Shown: positions 1 to 7,796 of the stretch, piece after piece
Numbering within the stretch: the first letter of the stretch is position 1
Layout: each line of letters begins with the position of its first letter
Source: Pseudomonas sp. MM223
GTDB taxonomy: Bacteria > Pseudomonadota > Gammaproteobacteria > Pseudomonadales > Pseudomonadaceae
DNA length: 64,000 bases
NCBI GenBank assembly: GCA_947090765.1
Contig: OX352322.1
Coordinates: 6,441,001 to 6,505,000 of the forward strand
Direction: 5' to 3'
Notes under the pieces: generated by a model
What the model saw: the letters and a program-made list of their open reading frames with translations, nothing else
The model's database searches: none
What the model was told of the DNA's origin: nothing
Made by a program: the position numbers and the translations under genes

Positions 1-51
1 CTTGTGGATGTTGCGCACTTTCATCTGTGCGCCGGGGATGGTGTGGTTCAT
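1..51 (-). CDS. N-terminal fragment of a probable ABC transporter ATP-binding protein
   Basis: Only the first 17 codons lie in the window; the gene runs off the left edge. The ATG is at position 51 on the minus strand and the peptide reads MNHTIPGAQMKVRNIHK. The second half (MKVRNIHK) looks like the opening beta strand of an ABC ATPase before Walker A. The next gene is a LysR regulator of the type associated with 2-aminoethylphosphonate use, so a phosphonate-transport ATPase is a reasonable guess. The frame and start are seen; the function is inference from 17 residues and context. Confidence 0.45.
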   Translation of the reverse strand, partial: MNHTIPGAQMKVRNIHK

Positions 52-165
52 GGCAGGGCCTCATCGAAGAGATGGGGCCATGCTAGGAAGGCTGTGCGAA
101 GGTTCTGTGGCGTTAGGGCAAAAGCGGGTGATAGTGGTATTGGCAGATTTTGTATTGGCCTTCAA

Positions 166-263
166 GGGCCCTATCGCCGGCAAGCCAGCTCCCACAGGTA
201 CTGCACAGGTCTCAAGGACTGTGGGATACCTGTGGGAGCTGGCTTGCCGGCGATAGGGCCAGT
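166..263. repeat. REP pair, CCGGCAAGCC family
   Basis: Two arms in inverted orientation, each with the core CGCCGGCAAGCCAGCTCC followed by CACAGGTA, separated by about 25 bases. The outer ends (GGGCCCTATCG / CGATAGGGCC) also pair, so the whole element can fold into a long hairpin. It sits between the ABC ATPase start and the 3' end of the LysR gene. Confidence 0.85.
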
Positions 264-281
264 ACAGCCATTACATAACTG

Positions 282-1150
282 TCAGAAGTGCGAACCAGCC
301 ACTTCCTGCGCCACACCCAGGAATGCCGCCGGCAACCGGGCCTGGCGCCGTTCCTTCAGGCAATACAGGTACTCATGCATCACCGGCGCGTTATCCAGCG
401 CCAACACCCGCAGCTCTGGGTTGTGCGGTACCTCATGGCGGGCAATCACGCTGATGCCGATGTTGCGCAGCACCGCCTCGCGGATCGACTCGCGGCTGCC
501 GATTTCCAGCAAGGCCCCGGCCTTGACCCCGGCATCCTGCATCATCTGCTCGGTCAGCTTGCGCGTGGTCGAGCCCTTTTCGCGCATCAACAGGCAATGC
601 CCGGCCACCACGTCAATGGACACTGTCTGACGATGGGCCAGCGGGTGGTTGCGATGCACCGCCACCACCAGCGGATCGGTGCCCAACACCCGCCGCACCA
701 GCCGGGCGTCCTCCAGCAGTTGCGACGAGGCGGCGATATCCACCCGGTAGTCTTCGAGCATTTCCAGCACCTGCTGGGAGTTGCCGATCTCCACCGCCAC
801 ATCCACCTGCGGCAAGCGTTCGCGGTATATCTTCACCAGGTCGAGAATGTAGTAAGGCGCCGTCGCGGCGATGCGCAAGCTGCCTTGGGCCTGGCCACTG
901 TTGCGCAGCTCGAACTCGATGTCGGCCTCCTGCTGCAACAGCGCCTTGACCATCGGCAGCAGGCGCACGCCCTCTTCGCTCAGCACCAGGCGCCGCCCGC
1001 CGCGGTAGAACAGCTCCACCGCGTACTGGCTTTCCAGGTTGCGGATCTGCGTGGTCACCGTAGGCTGGCTGAGCCCGAGCTTCTTCGCCGCCAGGGTGAT
1101 GCTGCCCAGGCGGGCCACCATGTAAAAGGCTTTCGAGCCGAACTCAGCAT
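282..1150 (-). CDS. LysR-type regulator, probably linked to aminoethylphosphonate use; start probably frameshifted
   Basis: The body is a complete LysR regulator: an N-terminal winged helix-turn-helix (KAFYMVARLG, then LSQPTVTTQIRNLE), followed by a periplasmic-binding-protein-like effector domain running to the C terminus. Sequence and position beside a probable phosphonate-transport ATPase fit the aminoethylphosphonate-associated LysR group. The start is a problem. The open frame extends to a TTG at 1202 through repeat-like DNA. The only sensible ATG (1150, followed by CTGAGTTCG) is one base out of frame with the helix-turn-helix. Restoring one A near 1138 (GGC to GAGC) gives a 289-residue protein beginning MLSSSSKAFYM, a normal length for this group. 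The family call is firm; the substrate link and the frameshift are inference. Confidence 0.75.
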
Positions 1151-1154
1151 CGCT

Positions 1155-1273
1155 GCGCGCTGCAGTTGAAAGCTTGAAGCCGCAAGCCACAAGAAAAAAC
1201 AAATCCGTGCAGTTTCCTATCTATCACTGTCACCTCGATCAGCTTGCCGCTTGTAGCTAGAGACTTGCAGCTG
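1155..1273. repeat. AAGCTTGAAGC / CTTGCAGC-type intergenic repeat fragments
   Basis: Positions 1155-1196 (GCTGCAGTTGAAAGCTTGAAGC and following CGCAAGCCACAAG) and 1238-1273 (GATCAGCTTGCCGCTTG, then ACTTGCAGCTG) resemble the CTTGAAGCTTGCAGC-type repeats scattered between Pseudomonas genes. They lie between the LysR start and the end of cadA. I saw no gene here. The assignment rests on remembered pattern only. Confidence 0.45.
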
Positions 1274-3527
1274 TCATTTGCGCAAAAGGCGCAAGCCGTT
1301 GAACACCACCAGCAAGCTCACGCCCATGTCGGCGAACACCGCCATCCACAGGGTGGCCATGCCGGCAAAGGTAATCGCCAGGAATATCGCCTTGACGCCC
1401 AGGGCCAGAACGATGTTCTGCATGAGGATCGCCGCACTTTGGCGCGACAGCCTGACGAAGGCCGGGATTTTCCGCAAGTCGTCGTCCATCAGCGCCACAT
1501 CGGCGGTTTCGATGGCAGTGTCGGTGCCGGCAGCAGCCATGGCAAACCCGATCTCGGCGCGGGCCAGGGCCGGGGCATCATTGATGCCGTCACCCACCAT
1601 GCCTACCCGATGGCCCTGTGCGTACAAGGCCTCGATGGTTTTCAGCTTGTCGGCAGGCAACAGGTTGCCCTCGGCGCGGTCGATACCCACTACGGCAGCG
1701 ATGGCCTGCGCGGTATGCGGATTGTCACCGGTCAGCATGACAGTCTTGATGCCCAGCTCATGCAGTTCGGCGATGGCTTGGCGGCTGCTGTCCTTGACCG
1801 TATCGGCCACAGCGAACAAGGCCAATGGGCCACTGCGGTCGAGCAACAGAACCACGGTCTTGCCCTGGCGCTCCAGGGTATCCAGCTGGGCTTCCAGCTC
1901 GGGCGAGCACAGCCCCAGGCTCCTCCACCAGGCGATGGTTGCCCAAGTGATAGACCTCACCGGCGATGGTGCCACGTACGCCGCGCCCGGCCAGGGCGGC
2001 AAAGTCATCGACCTCGCTGAAAGCCAGGCCTTGCTCCTTGCCGAACTGGGCAATGGCGCGGGAAACCGGGTGGTCCGAGCGCTCGCCCAGGCTGGCAGCC
2101 AGGGCTTGCGCACGGCCTTCGAACCTCTGCTCCAGTACCTTCGCGTCAGTCTGTACCGGCTTGCCGTGGGTGATGGTGCCGGTCTTGTCCAGGGCCAGGT
2201 AGTCCAGGTGGCGGCCGCCCTCCAGGTACACACCGCCCTTGATCAGGATGCCTTTGCGCGCCGCAGCGGCCAGGCCGCTGACGATGGTCACCGGGGTCGA
2301 GATCACCAGGGCGCACGGGCACGCGACCACCAGCAGCACCAGGGCGCGGTAGACCCAGTCGAACCAGCCTGCGGCCATGAACAGCGGCGGGATCACCGCC
2401 ACGGCCAAGGCGATGGCAAACACCGCCGGGGTGTAGATACGCGAAAACTGGTCGACGAAGCGCTGGGTAGGCGCCCGCGCGCCTTGTGCTTCCTCCACGG
2501 CCTTGATGATCCGCGCCAAAGTCGATTGCCCGGCACCGGCGGTAACGCGAAATTCCAGCGCCCCCGCCTGGTTGATGGTACCGGCGAACAGCTTGTCGCC
2601 TACGGCCTTCTCCACAGGCAGGCTTTCGCCGGTGATGGGCGCCTGATCGACGCTGGATTGCCCACTGGTCACTTCACCGTCCAGGCCGATGCGTTCGCCG
2701 GGGCGCACCCGCACCAAGGCGCCGATGGCCACTTCGCGCACCTCTGCTTCGCGCCATTGGCCATCTGCCTGCTGCACGGTGGCCATGTCCGGGGTCAGCT
2801 GCATCAACCCGCTGATGGCATTGCGCGCGCGGTCCAGCGAGCGGGCTTCGATCAGTTCGGCAACGGTAAACAGCACCATCACCATGGCCGCTTCCGGCCA
2901 CTGGCCGATCAGCACGGCGCCGGTCACGGCGATGCTCATCAGCGCGTTGATGTTGAGGTTGCGGTTTTTAAGGGCAATCCAGCCTTTCTTGTAGGTGCCC
3001 AGGCCACAGCCAAGAATGGCTGCCAGTGCCAAGGCCGCCACCACCCATTCCGGGGCCAGCTCGGCAAAGTGCACGATTTCGGCAGCAAGGGCGGCAACAC
3101 CCGACAATGCCAACGGCCACCAGCGGGTCTTGGCCGGTTGTGGCGCGGCAGCGTTACTGTCGCCTTCGGCACCAAGCGGCTCGGCCTTCATGCCCAGGCT
3201 GTCGATGGCCCGCTCGATGTCGCCAGTGCCGTCCAGGGTATGGCGCACGCCGAGCACGCGGTTGATCAGGTTGAATTCCAGCTGCTCGATACCGGCCAAC
3301 TTGCCCAGCTTGTCCTGGATCAGGGTCTGCTCGGTGGGGCAGTCCATGGCCTCGATGCGAAAACGGCTGAACTGTGCCTGGGCACTGGCCGTTTCGCTCA
3401 GTTGCACCAGGGATGGCGCGGCTTTGGAGCCGCAGCAGCTGTGACCGTGAGCGGCATGGCCATGGTCGTCATCGCCATGGGCGTGATCGTGCGGGTGCTT
3501 GTGGTCGTGGCCGACAGGCTGGTTCAT
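1274..3527 (-). pseudogene. cadA: Cd2+/Zn2+-exporting P1B-type ATPase, single-base frameshift
   Basis: CadA pumps Cd2+, Zn2+ or Pb2+ out of the cytoplasm using ATP. Start is the ATG at 3527 with AAGGA upstream. Visible in order: a His-rich N terminus (residues 5-29), a metal-binding HMA domain with DCPTE (62-66), membrane helices, TGES (299-302), the CPC metal site (403-405), DKTGT with the phosphorylated Asp (447-451) and the HP motif of the N domain (486-487). After Glu536 the frame breaks: GAGGAGCCTGGGG where GAGGAGCTGGGG is expected, an extra base at 1918/1919. The rest, with TGDNPHT, GDGINDAPA and the last helices, continues in another frame to 1274. Repair gives exactly 750 residues. 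As written the product stops at about 589 residues without the hinge motif and would be inactive. It is divergent from cadR and shares its operator. Confidence 0.93.
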
Positions 3528-3564
3528 GGGGTCATCCTTAAAGTGAGCCTGTTGCCAAGTGAAC

Positions 3565-3585
3565 ACCCTGTAGCCACTATAGGGT
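3565..3585. promoter_or_regulatory. CadR operator between cadA and cadR
   Basis: Imperfect palindrome ACCCTGTAGCCACTATAGGGT in the 83-base gap between the divergent cadA and cadR starts. It matches the known P. putida CadR box, where MerR-type regulators bind in the over-long spacer of the target promoter. TTGACC on the minus strand (3588-3583) directly before the dyad is a plausible -35 for cadA. Confidence 0.85.
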
Positions 3586-3610
3586 CAAGCCACTTGCTGG
3601 AGATTTCGTG

Positions 3611-4054
3611 ATGAAGATCGGAGAACTGGCCAAAGCCACCGACTGCGCAGTGGAAACCATCCGCTACTACGAGCGTGAAAACCTCTTGCCCGAGCCTGCC
3701 CGCACAGAAGGCAACTACCGGCTGTACACCCAGGCCCACGTGGAACGGCTGACCTTTATCCGCAACTGCCGCACCCTGGACATGACCCTGGAGGAAATCC
3801 GCAGCCTGCTACGCCTGCGCGACAGCCCCGACGACTCGTGCGGCAGCGTGAATGCGCTGATCGACGAGCATATCGAGCATGTGCAGGCGCGGATCGATGG
3901 CTTGGTGGCGTTGCAGGAGCAGCTGGTGGAGCTGCGGCGGCGCTGCAATGCGCAGGGGAGTGAATGCGCGATCTTGCAGCAACTTGAGACGAACGGGGCG
4001 GTATCGGTGCCGGATACCGAGCATTCGCATGTGGGGCGAAGCCACGGGCATTGA
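3611..4054 (+). CDS. cadR: MerR-family cadmium-responsive regulator CadR
   Basis: 147-residue MerR-family metal sensor that activates cadA when Cd2+ (or Zn2+/Pb2+) binds. The N-terminal helix-turn-helix spans about residues 1-70 (MKIGELAKATDCAVETIRYY), followed by a dimerisation helix. The metal-binding cysteines Cys77, Cys112 and Cys119 are present, as is the His-rich tail HSHVGRSHGH typical of P. putida CadR. A GTG lies one codon upstream at 3608, but the ATG at 3611 gives the family's usual start. It is divergent from cadA with the CadR operator between them. Confidence 0.96.
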   Translation: MKIGELAKATDCAVETIRYYERENLLPEPARTEGNYRLYTQAHVERLTFIRNCRTLDMTLEEIRSLLRLRDSPDDSCGSVNALIDEHIEHVQARIDGLVALQEQLVELRRRCNAQGSECAILQQLETNGAVSVPDTEHSHVGRSHGH

Positions 4055-4058
4055 TTCA

Positions 4059-4165
4059 AGGGCCTAATCGCCGGCAAGCCAGCTCCCACAAGTTTTGCAT
4101 AGCCCCTACAGGCAGCGCCATCCTGTGGGAGCTGGCTTGCCGGCGAAAGGGCTGCAAAGCAGCCC
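4059..4165. repeat. REP pair, CCGGCAAGCC family
   Basis: Inverted arms with the cores CGCCGGCAAGCCAGCTCC and GGAGCTGGCTTGCCGGCG, followed by a small GGGCTGCAAAGCAGCCCC hairpin. It lies between the convergent cadR and thyA 3' ends. Confidence 0.85.
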
Positions 4166-4180
4166 CGACAGTCTAAAGGG

Positions 4181-5152
4181 TTACACCGCCATCGGCGCTG
4201 TCATCGGCGCATGGTGCTCATACCCTTCCAGCCAGAAATCACTCGGTTCGATCTTCTCCAGCCACTCCGGCTCGTACTTGCCCGTTTCGGCAAACGAAGG
4301 CACACGATCACTGATCACCAGCTTCGGCGCCTCCAGCGGCTCGCGCTTGAGCTGCTCGTTCAGCATGTCCAGGTGATTTTCATACACATGGGCATCGCCG
4401 ATGAAGTAGGTGAACCAGCGCGGGGTATAACCGGTCAGGCGGCCGAACAACGACAGCAGCGCCGCGCCTTCGGTGAGGTTGAACGGTGTGCCCAGGCCCA
4501 GGTCGTTGGAACGGATGTAAAGCGTCAGGGAAATTTCCTTGGTCTCTACATTCGGGTGGAACTGGTACAGCAGGTGGCACGGCGGCAGGGCCATTTCGTC
4601 CAGTTGCGCGCAGTTCCAGCCGTGGAACAGGATGCGGCGGCTGCCCGGGTCGTTGGCGATGGTGTCCAGGCACTGGCGCACCTGGTCGATGGCCTTGTAC
4701 AGCACCACGAACGCCTGGCCGTCTTCTTCGTCCTGGGCAATACGGCGGAAACCGGCCTTCTCGGCCATTTCGATGGCAGCCGGGTTGCTCAGCGGAATGC
4801 GCTTGTAGCCCGGCCACTGGCGCCATTGCACGCCGTAGATCTCGCCCAGGTCGTCATGGCCTTGGCGGAACGGGTTGGCCAGCCACTGGGCGTTTTCGTT
4901 GGCGTTCTGGTCCCAGACCTTGCAGCCCAGTTCGCGGAATTCACCAGCGTTCTTCACGCCACGCAGGAAACCGACCATTTCGCCGATCGCCGACTTGAAC
5001 GCCAGCTTGCGCGTGGTAATGGCCGGGAAGCCCTTCTGCAGGTCGAAACGCAGCATGGCGCCCGGCAGGCTGATGGTGCGGATGCCGGTGCGGTTTCCCT
5101 GCAGCGTGCCGTTGTCGATGACGTCGCGGACCAGGTCCAGATACTGTTTCAT
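4181..5152 (-). CDS. thyA: thymidylate synthase
   Basis: Converts dUMP to dTMP with methylenetetrahydrofolate as methyl donor, the only de novo route to dTMP by ThyA. The catalytic cysteine is Cys192 in [10 protein letters not shown]. Other family signatures are RNRTG-like phosphate binding near residues 19-24 (QGNRTGIRT) and the folate/dUMP-binding stretch [11 protein letters not shown]. At 323 residues it is longer than the 264-residue E. coli enzyme because of an insert after about residue 90, which is normal in Pseudomonas. It lies downstream of lgt in the same direction, but a terminator-like hairpin stands between them. AGGTAAGCC precedes the ATG. Confidence 0.97.
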   Translation of the reverse strand: MKQYLDLVRDVIDNGTLQGNRTGIRTISLPGAMLRFDLQKGFPAITTRKLAFKSAIGEMVGFLRGVKNAGEFRELGCKVWDQNANENAQWLANPFRQGHDDLGEIYGVQWRQWPGYKRIPLSNPAAIEMAEKAGFRRIAQDEEDGQAFVVLYKAIDQVRQCLDTIANDPGSRRILFHGWNCAQLDEMALPPCHLLYQFHPNVETKEISLTLYIRSNDLGLGTPFNLTEGAALLSLFGRLTGYTPRWFTYFIGDAHVYENHLDMLNEQLKREPLEAPKLVISDRVPSFAETGKYEPEWLEKIEPSDFWLEGYEHHAPMTAPMAV

Positions 5153-5166
5153 GGCTTACCTGTAGC

Positions 5167-5195
5167 AAAAACGGCAGGGGGATCGCCCCTGCCGT
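5167..5195 (-). terminator. Rho-independent terminator between lgt and thyA
   Basis: Ten-base-pair GC-rich stem (ACGGCAGGGG / CCCCTGCCGT) with a five-base loop, followed on the minus strand by five T. It ends just ahead of the thyA ribosome-binding site, so it may attenuate read-through from lgt. Confidence 0.75.
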
Positions 5196-5203
5196 GGGAT
5201 TAA

Positions 5204-6010
5204 TCAGGCGGGTTTCGCCGTGGGCTTGCGATTATAAGCCCACCAGATCAGGCCAAGGCCAGCCAGGATCATCGGTACGCACAGAATCTGACCCATGGTC
5301 AGCCAGCCCCAGGCGATGTAACCCAGTTGGGCATCCGGCACCCGCACGAATTCGACGATGAAGCGGAAGATGCCGTAGAACAGCGCGAACATGCCCGATA
5401 CCGCCATGGTTGGCCGCGGCTTGCGCGAGAACAGCCACAGGATCAGGAACAGTGCCACGCCCTCCAGGGCGAATTGGTACAGCTGCGACGGGTGGCGCGG
5501 CAACTGGGCCGGGTCGCTGAACGGCGGGAAAATCATCGCCCATGGCACGTCGGTGGGCTTACCCCACAGCTCCGCGTTGATGAAGTTGCCGATACGCCCG
5601 GCACCCAGACCGATCGGCACCAGCGGGGCGACGAAGTCCATCAGCTCGAAGAACGACTTGTTGTTGCGCTTGCCGAACCACAAGGCCGCCAGCATCACGC
5701 CGATGAAACCGCCGTGGAACGACATGCCGCCCTTCCACACCTCGAAGATCAGCGTCGGGTTGGCCAGGTAGGCATGCAGGTCGTAGAACAGCACGTAACC
5801 CAGGCGGCCACCGACGATCACCCCCATCGACAGCCAGAACACCAGGTCGGAAAGCTTCTCACGCGACCAGGTAGGGTCGAAGCGGTTCAGCCGGCGCGAG
5901 GCCAGCAGCCAGGCGCCGCCGATGCCAATCAGGTACATCAGGCCGTACCAATGGATTTTCAGCGGCCCGATGGCCAGGGCCACGGGGTCTATCTGCGGGT
6001 AAGGCAGCAT
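5204..6010 (-). CDS. lgt: prolipoprotein diacylglyceryl transferase
   Basis: Inner-membrane enzyme that transfers diacylglycerol from phosphatidylglycerol to the lipobox cysteine of prolipoproteins, the first step of lipoprotein maturation. The 268-residue length and about seven membrane helices fit Lgt. The signature [13 protein letters not shown], which includes the essential Arg and Asn, is present, as is the N-terminal [10 protein letters not shown] segment. It lies 16 bases after the TSUP permease gene in the same direction, so the two are probably co-transcribed. Confidence 0.97.
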   Translation of the reverse strand: MLPYPQIDPVALAIGPLKIHWYGLMYLIGIGGAWLLASRRLNRFDPTWSREKLSDLVFWLSMGVIVGGRLGYVLFYDLHAYLANPTLIFEVWKGGMSFHGGFIGVMLAALWFGKRNNKSFFELMDFVAPLVPIGLGAGRIGNFINAELWGKPTDVPWAMIFPPFSDPAQLPRHPSQLYQFALEGVALFLILWLFSRKPRPTMAVSGMFALFYGIFRFIVEFVRVPDAQLGYIAWGWLTMGQILCVPMILAGLGLIWWAYNRKPTAKPA

Positions 6011-6026
6011 GGAACTTCCTCTCGAT

Positions 6027-6809
6027 TCAAATCAAAAAGCTGAGGCCGACACAGAACAGCAGCGCTGCGAACAGGCGTTTCAACAAACGGGGCGACAGCT
6101 TGTGCGCCAGGCGCGCGCCAAAGCGGGCAAAAAACATGCTGGTCACGGCAATGCCGACCATCGCCGGCAGGTACACATAACCCAGGCTATGGGCCGGCAG
6201 GTGCTCTTCGTGCCAGCCCAGCAGCATGAAGCTCAGGGCACTGGCCACGGCAATCGGCAGGCCGCATGCCGAGGACGTGGCCACCGCCTGCTGCATGGGC
6301 AGGCTGCGCCAGGTCAGGAACGGCACGGTCAGCGAACCACCGCCGATACCGAAAATGGCCGAGGCCCAGCCAATCACCCCACCGGCCCCGATCAATGCGG
6401 GTTTGCCGGGGATGCCATGGCTGGCCTTGGGCTTGAGGTCCAGGGCCATCTGCGCGGCAATGACCAGGGCAAACACACCGATGATCTTTTGCAGCAGCGG
6501 GCCCTGGATCAGCGAGGCGGTCTTGGCGCCAACCCCGGCGCCCAGGAGAATACCAAGGGTCATCCAGGCAAAAATCGGCCATTGCACTGCGCCCTTGCGG
6601 TGGTGCTCAAGCACGGCGTTGATCGAAGTGAACACGATGGTTGCCAGTGACGTGCCAACTGCCAGGTGGGTCAGCACCGAAGCGTCAAAGCCCTGCAAGG
6701 TGAAGCTGAACACCAGCACCGGCACGATGATGATGCCACCGCCCACGCCGAACAGCCCTGCCAGCACACCGGCACAGGCGCCCAACAGCAGATAGAGCAC
6801 GAATTCCAT
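6027..6809 (-). CDS. TauE/SafE-family (TSUP) membrane permease
   Basis: 260-residue polytopic protein of the TSUP family, whose members export or import sulfite, sulfonates or other small anions. The N-terminal helix [16 protein letters not shown] and the repeated glycine-rich turn [14 protein letters not shown] are the two half-repeat signatures of the family. The frame extends upstream to 6830, but the ATG at 6809 ([10 protein letters not shown]) has a GGGGAAG ribosome-binding site. It probably heads a unit with lgt. The substrate cannot be told from sequence. Confidence 0.85.
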   Translation of the reverse strand: MEFVLYLLLGACAGVLAGLFGVGGGIIIVPVLVFSFTLQGFDASVLTHLAVGTSLATIVFTSINAVLEHHRKGAVQWPIFAWMTLGILLGAGVGAKTASLIQGPLLQKIIGVFALVIAAQMALDLKPKASHGIPGKPALIGAGGVIGWASAIFGIGGGSLTVPFLTWRSLPMQQAVATSSACGLPIAVASALSFMLLGWHEEHLPAHSLGYVYLPAMVGIAVTSMFFARFGARLAHKLSPRLLKRLFAALLFCVGLSFLI

Positions 6810-6938
6810 TCGGCTTCCCCGAGAAAACAATCCGGCATGGTAACGGAAGCCGGGCTCGGGGCTCTAGTGAACTCTGTGTCAGGATGGATCCGCCCCGCTG
6901 CTGTGGGTACAGTGGCAGAAAACACAGAGGCCCAACCG

Positions 6939-7685
6939 ATGTGCCTGATCGTATTTGCCTGGCGGCCCGGGCATGCCCTGCCGCTGATCGTCGCGGCTAA
7001 CCGTGACGAGTTCTATGCCCGCCCCACTCAACCTCTGGCAGCCTGGGAGGATGCACCTGGGGTGTACGCCGGGCGCGACCTGGAGGCCGGTGGCACCTGG
7101 CTGGGCGTAGGCCCGCAGGGGCGCTTTGCCGCGCTGACCAACATCCGCGACCCTGGCCAGGCGCTGGGGCCACGTTCGCGGGGCGAGCTGGTAGCGGCCT
7201 ACCTGCAGGGCGAGCTGGGGGTGGAGGCTTACCTGGACCAAGTGGCCAGCCGCAGTGGGCAGTATTCGGGGTTCAACCTGCTGGTGGGTGACGGGCGGCA
7301 ACTGGGGTACCTGCATGCCCGTGACGCCACGCCGTGCCTGCTGGACGCCGGGGTATACGGGTTATCCAACGCTGGGCTGGATACGCCGTGGCCGAAGCTG
7401 GTGAAGGCACGTAGCGGCTTGGAGAGGTTGCTGGACACACCGGAGCCGCGTCGGTTGCTGGATTTGCTGGCGGATAACGAGCCGGCGGCTGATGGTGATC
7501 TACCCGAGACAGGCGTTGGGGTGGCGACTGAGAAGTTGCTGTCGAGCGTGTTCATCGCCAGCCAAAATTACGGGACGCGGGCGAGTACGGCGCTGATTGT
7601 AGATGATCGGGGACGAAGGCAGCTTATTGAGCGCAGTTTCGGGCCCTTTGGTGGGCATTTGGGGGAAATTGAGCTTAAGGTCTGA
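6939..7685 (+). CDS. NRDE-family (TANGO2-like, DUF833) protein
   Basis: 248-residue protein starting MCLIVFAWRPG. It has the NRDE motif (AANRDEFYARP) near residues 20-30 that names the family, an N-terminal cysteine in the position used by Ntn-hydrolase-like folds, and the conserved GGTWLGV and LTNIRDP segments. Function in bacteria is unknown; eukaryotic TANGO2 is linked to haem and lipid handling. The open frame starts much earlier (6666), but that part is antisense to the TSUP gene; the ATG at 6939 is the family start. Confidence 0.88.
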   Translation: MCLIVFAWRPGHALPLIVAANRDEFYARPTQPLAAWEDAPGVYAGRDLEAGGTWLGVGPQGRFAALTNIRDPGQALGPRSRGELVAAYLQGELGVEAYLDQVASRSGQYSGFNLLVGDGRQLGYLHARDATPCLLDAGVYGLSNAGLDTPWPKLVKARSGLERLLDTPEPRRLLDLLADNEPAADGDLPETGVGVATEKLLSSVFIASQNYGTRASTALIVDDRGRRQLIERSFGPFGGHLGEIELKV

Positions 7686-7689
7686 GGGC

Positions 7690-7791
7690 CATGGGGCTGC
7701 CCTGCCGCCCTTTCGCGGCACAAGGCCGCTCCTACACGCGATCTTCTGTAGGAGCGGCCTTGTGCCGCGAACGGGCCGCAAAGCGGCCCCA
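7690..7791. repeat. REP pair, CGGCACAAGGCCG family
   Basis: Inverted arms TTTCGCGGCACAAGGCCG / CGGCCTTGTGCCGCGAA, each ending in CTCCTACA or its complement, with a trailing GGGCCGCAAAGCGGCCCC hairpin. It lies between the convergent NRDE and ptsP genes. Confidence 0.85.
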
Positions 7792-7796
7792 AAATT

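Noticed and set aside
4-630. 208-residue frame at the left edge on the plus strand
   Set aside because: It reads through a REP pair and then antisense through the LysR gene; composition is not protein-like.
1905-1930. Programmed frameshifting in cadA
   Set aside because: No slippery heptamer or downstream structure typical of programmed shifts, P1B ATPases are not known to use it, and the same kind of break occurs in unrelated genes in this window.
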